NCBI GenBank assembly: GCA_021823905.1
Contig: JAKALX010000246.1
Coordinates: forward strand, 1-5,959
Length of the DNA stretch: 5,959 bases
Direction of reading: 5' to 3'
Origin: Chloroflexota bacterium
GTDB taxonomy: Bacteria > Chloroflexota > Dehalococcoidia > Tepidiformales > Tepidiformaceae
Position 1 is the stretch's first letter. Every line of letters begins with the position of its first letter. Shown here one piece after another: positions 5,167-5,959 of this stretch. Below the pieces are notes generated by a model. That model did no database searches. It was not told the DNA's origin and was given only the letters and a program-made list of their open reading frames with translations. A program made the position numbers and the translations under genes.

Positions 5167-5959
5167 TCATCGCAGGTGCCGCTGGATTGGCAGCTCACGG
5201 ACGCGCTTGCCGGTGCGCGCGAACACGGCGTTCGAGACGGCCGCGGCCAGCGGCACGATGCCCGGTTCACCGGCGCCCGTCGATGGCACTTCGGGTTCCC
5301 CGAGCAGGAGCACCTCGATCGCCGGGACGTTGTTGATGCGCGGCACGCGGTAGCGCGTATAGCCGGGGTTCAGCAGCCGGCCGCCTTCGACTTCGGCCTC
5401 CTCGTAGAGCGCGGTGCCGAGGCCCATGACGATCGAACCCTCGGCCTGGTTGCGAGCGCCATCGGGGTTGACCGTCAGCCCGCAGTCGATGCCAACCGTC
5501 ACGCGACTGACCTTCGCCTCGGCGCCCTGGACGTCGAGCTGAACGGCCGTGGCGGCGTAACTCCCGACGTCCGATCCGATCGCGATGCCCGCGCCCGTCT
5601 GCTTCTCGGTCCAGCCGAAGCGAGTCGCGGTCGCCTCCAACACCCGGCGCAGGCGCCGGTGGCTGAGGTTGCGTAACCGCAGTTCGACCGGGTCGATCTC
5701 GAGCGCCGCGGCGATTTCGTCCATGTGGACTTCGCGGGCGAAGTGGTTCACCGCGCCGCCGAGCGACCGGAACGATCCGGCCGGCAGCGGGCCGTCGCCG
5801 GCAGCCACGGTCACGTGAACGTTGGCTACGTCATACGGGGTGTCGGAGCCGCGCTGGCCGATCAGCGGCCGCGCTTTCGCGGCGTGTACGGCTTCGAAGG
5901 ACCAGGCCACGAGCCGGCCGTCGCCCTTGAACCCACTCCGCACCTCGATGACCGCGGCG
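5167..5959 (-). CDS. Xanthine dehydrogenase-family molybdopterin-binding subunit, C-terminal part (runs off right edge)
   Basis: This is the large molybdenum-cofactor subunit of a molybdenum hydroxylase. The visible 263 residues are the C-terminal third or so. The frame stays open to the window edge, and a GTG at 5943-5941 is an internal valine rather than the start. Family signatures are FRSLGGAVNHFAREVHMDEIA (by the usual pattern of an FR-x-x-G loop then an F-x-x-E helix), DPVELRLRNL, IDCGLTVNPDGARNQAEGS, and GAGEPGIVPLAAAVSNAVF near the end. The Glu of GAGEPG, 32 residues from the C-terminus, is the expected base at the active site. The pattern resembles IorB/nicotinate-dehydrogenase-type subunits more than CoxL or classical xanthine dehydrogenase. 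The substrate cannot be told. It converges on meaB with 55 bp between stops, so it belongs to a separate transcription unit. Confidence 0.92.
   Translation of the reverse strand, partial: AAVIEVRSGFKGDGRLVAWSFEAVHAAKARPLIGQRGSDTPYDVANVHVTVAAGDGPLPAGSFRSLGGAVNHFAREVHMDEIAAALEIDPVELRLRNLSHRRLRRVLEATATRFGWTEKQTGAGIAIGSDVGSYAATAVQLDVQGAEAKVSRVTVGIDCGLTVNPDGARNQAEGSIVMGLGTALYEEAEVEGGRLLNPGYTRYRVPRINNVPAIEVLLLGEPEVPSTGAGEPGIVPLAAAVSNAVFARTGKRVRELPIQRHLR

Noticed and set aside
5176..5676. Plus-strand open frame in the right-hand part
   Set aside because: It is antisense to the molybdenum hydroxylase subunit, whose family motifs are unmistakable on the minus strand.
1..5959. CRISPR arrays, tRNA or rRNA genes, insertion sequences
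   Set aside because: I saw no regularly spaced repeats, no cloverleaf-like segments with a TTCGAAT-type arm in context, and no transposase or terminal inverted repeats. The GTTCGAAC at 3749-3756 lacks any surrounding tRNA structure.

Overview
This is a GC-rich bacterial window (roughly two-thirds G+C by eye) dominated by one plus-strand gene run, about 203-5111. It encodes the cobalamin-dependent methylmalonyl-CoA branch of propionyl-CoA metabolism. The mutase is split: the large catalytic chain (203-1858) and the B12-binding chain (3768-4175) are separate genes. With them are a methylmalonyl-CoA epimerase (2478-2891) and a MeaB/ArgK-type chaperone GTPase (4176-5111). A split mutase, high GC and a nearby molybdenum hydroxylase would suit Chloroflexota, but also some Actinomycetota, Deinococcota or archaea-like lineages. 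Chloroflexota is only my best guess and nothing in the window proves it.

Layout. Positions 1-112 form a C-rich, G-poor non-coding stretch. A candidate promoter (113-142) and a perfect 16-bp palindrome (159-174) precede the mutase large chain. A DinB/ClbS-like four-helix protein (1860-2396) starts one base after the mutase stop. An 81-bp gap with a perfect hairpin follows. Then come three consecutive VOC-fold genes: the canonical epimerase (2478-2891) and two homologues (2897-3319 and 3332-3718), both missing part of the epimerase metal site. The B12-binding chain and meaB follow, with the meaB start codon directly abutting the preceding stop. Convergent to this run, 5167-5959 on the minus strand is the C-terminal part of a xanthine-dehydrogenase-family molybdopterin-binding subunit that runs off the right edge. 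The 55 bp between the two transcription units holds a candidate hairpin terminator.

How the genes work together. The epimerase should convert (S)- to (R)-methylmalonyl-CoA. The two mutase chains together should isomerise the (R) form to succinyl-CoA, and the MeaB-like GTPase should load and protect the cofactor. Residues that distinguish methylmalonyl-CoA mutase from isobutyryl- and 2-hydroxyisobutyryl-CoA mutases (Tyr81 and Arg199 here) are present, so the specificity call is fairly firm. No propionyl-CoA carboxylase is visible. The unexplained content is the DinB/ClbS-like gene and the two metal-site-degenerate VOC proteins lying between the two halves of the mutase. They are the best candidates for something undescribed, but the window alone does not show what they do.
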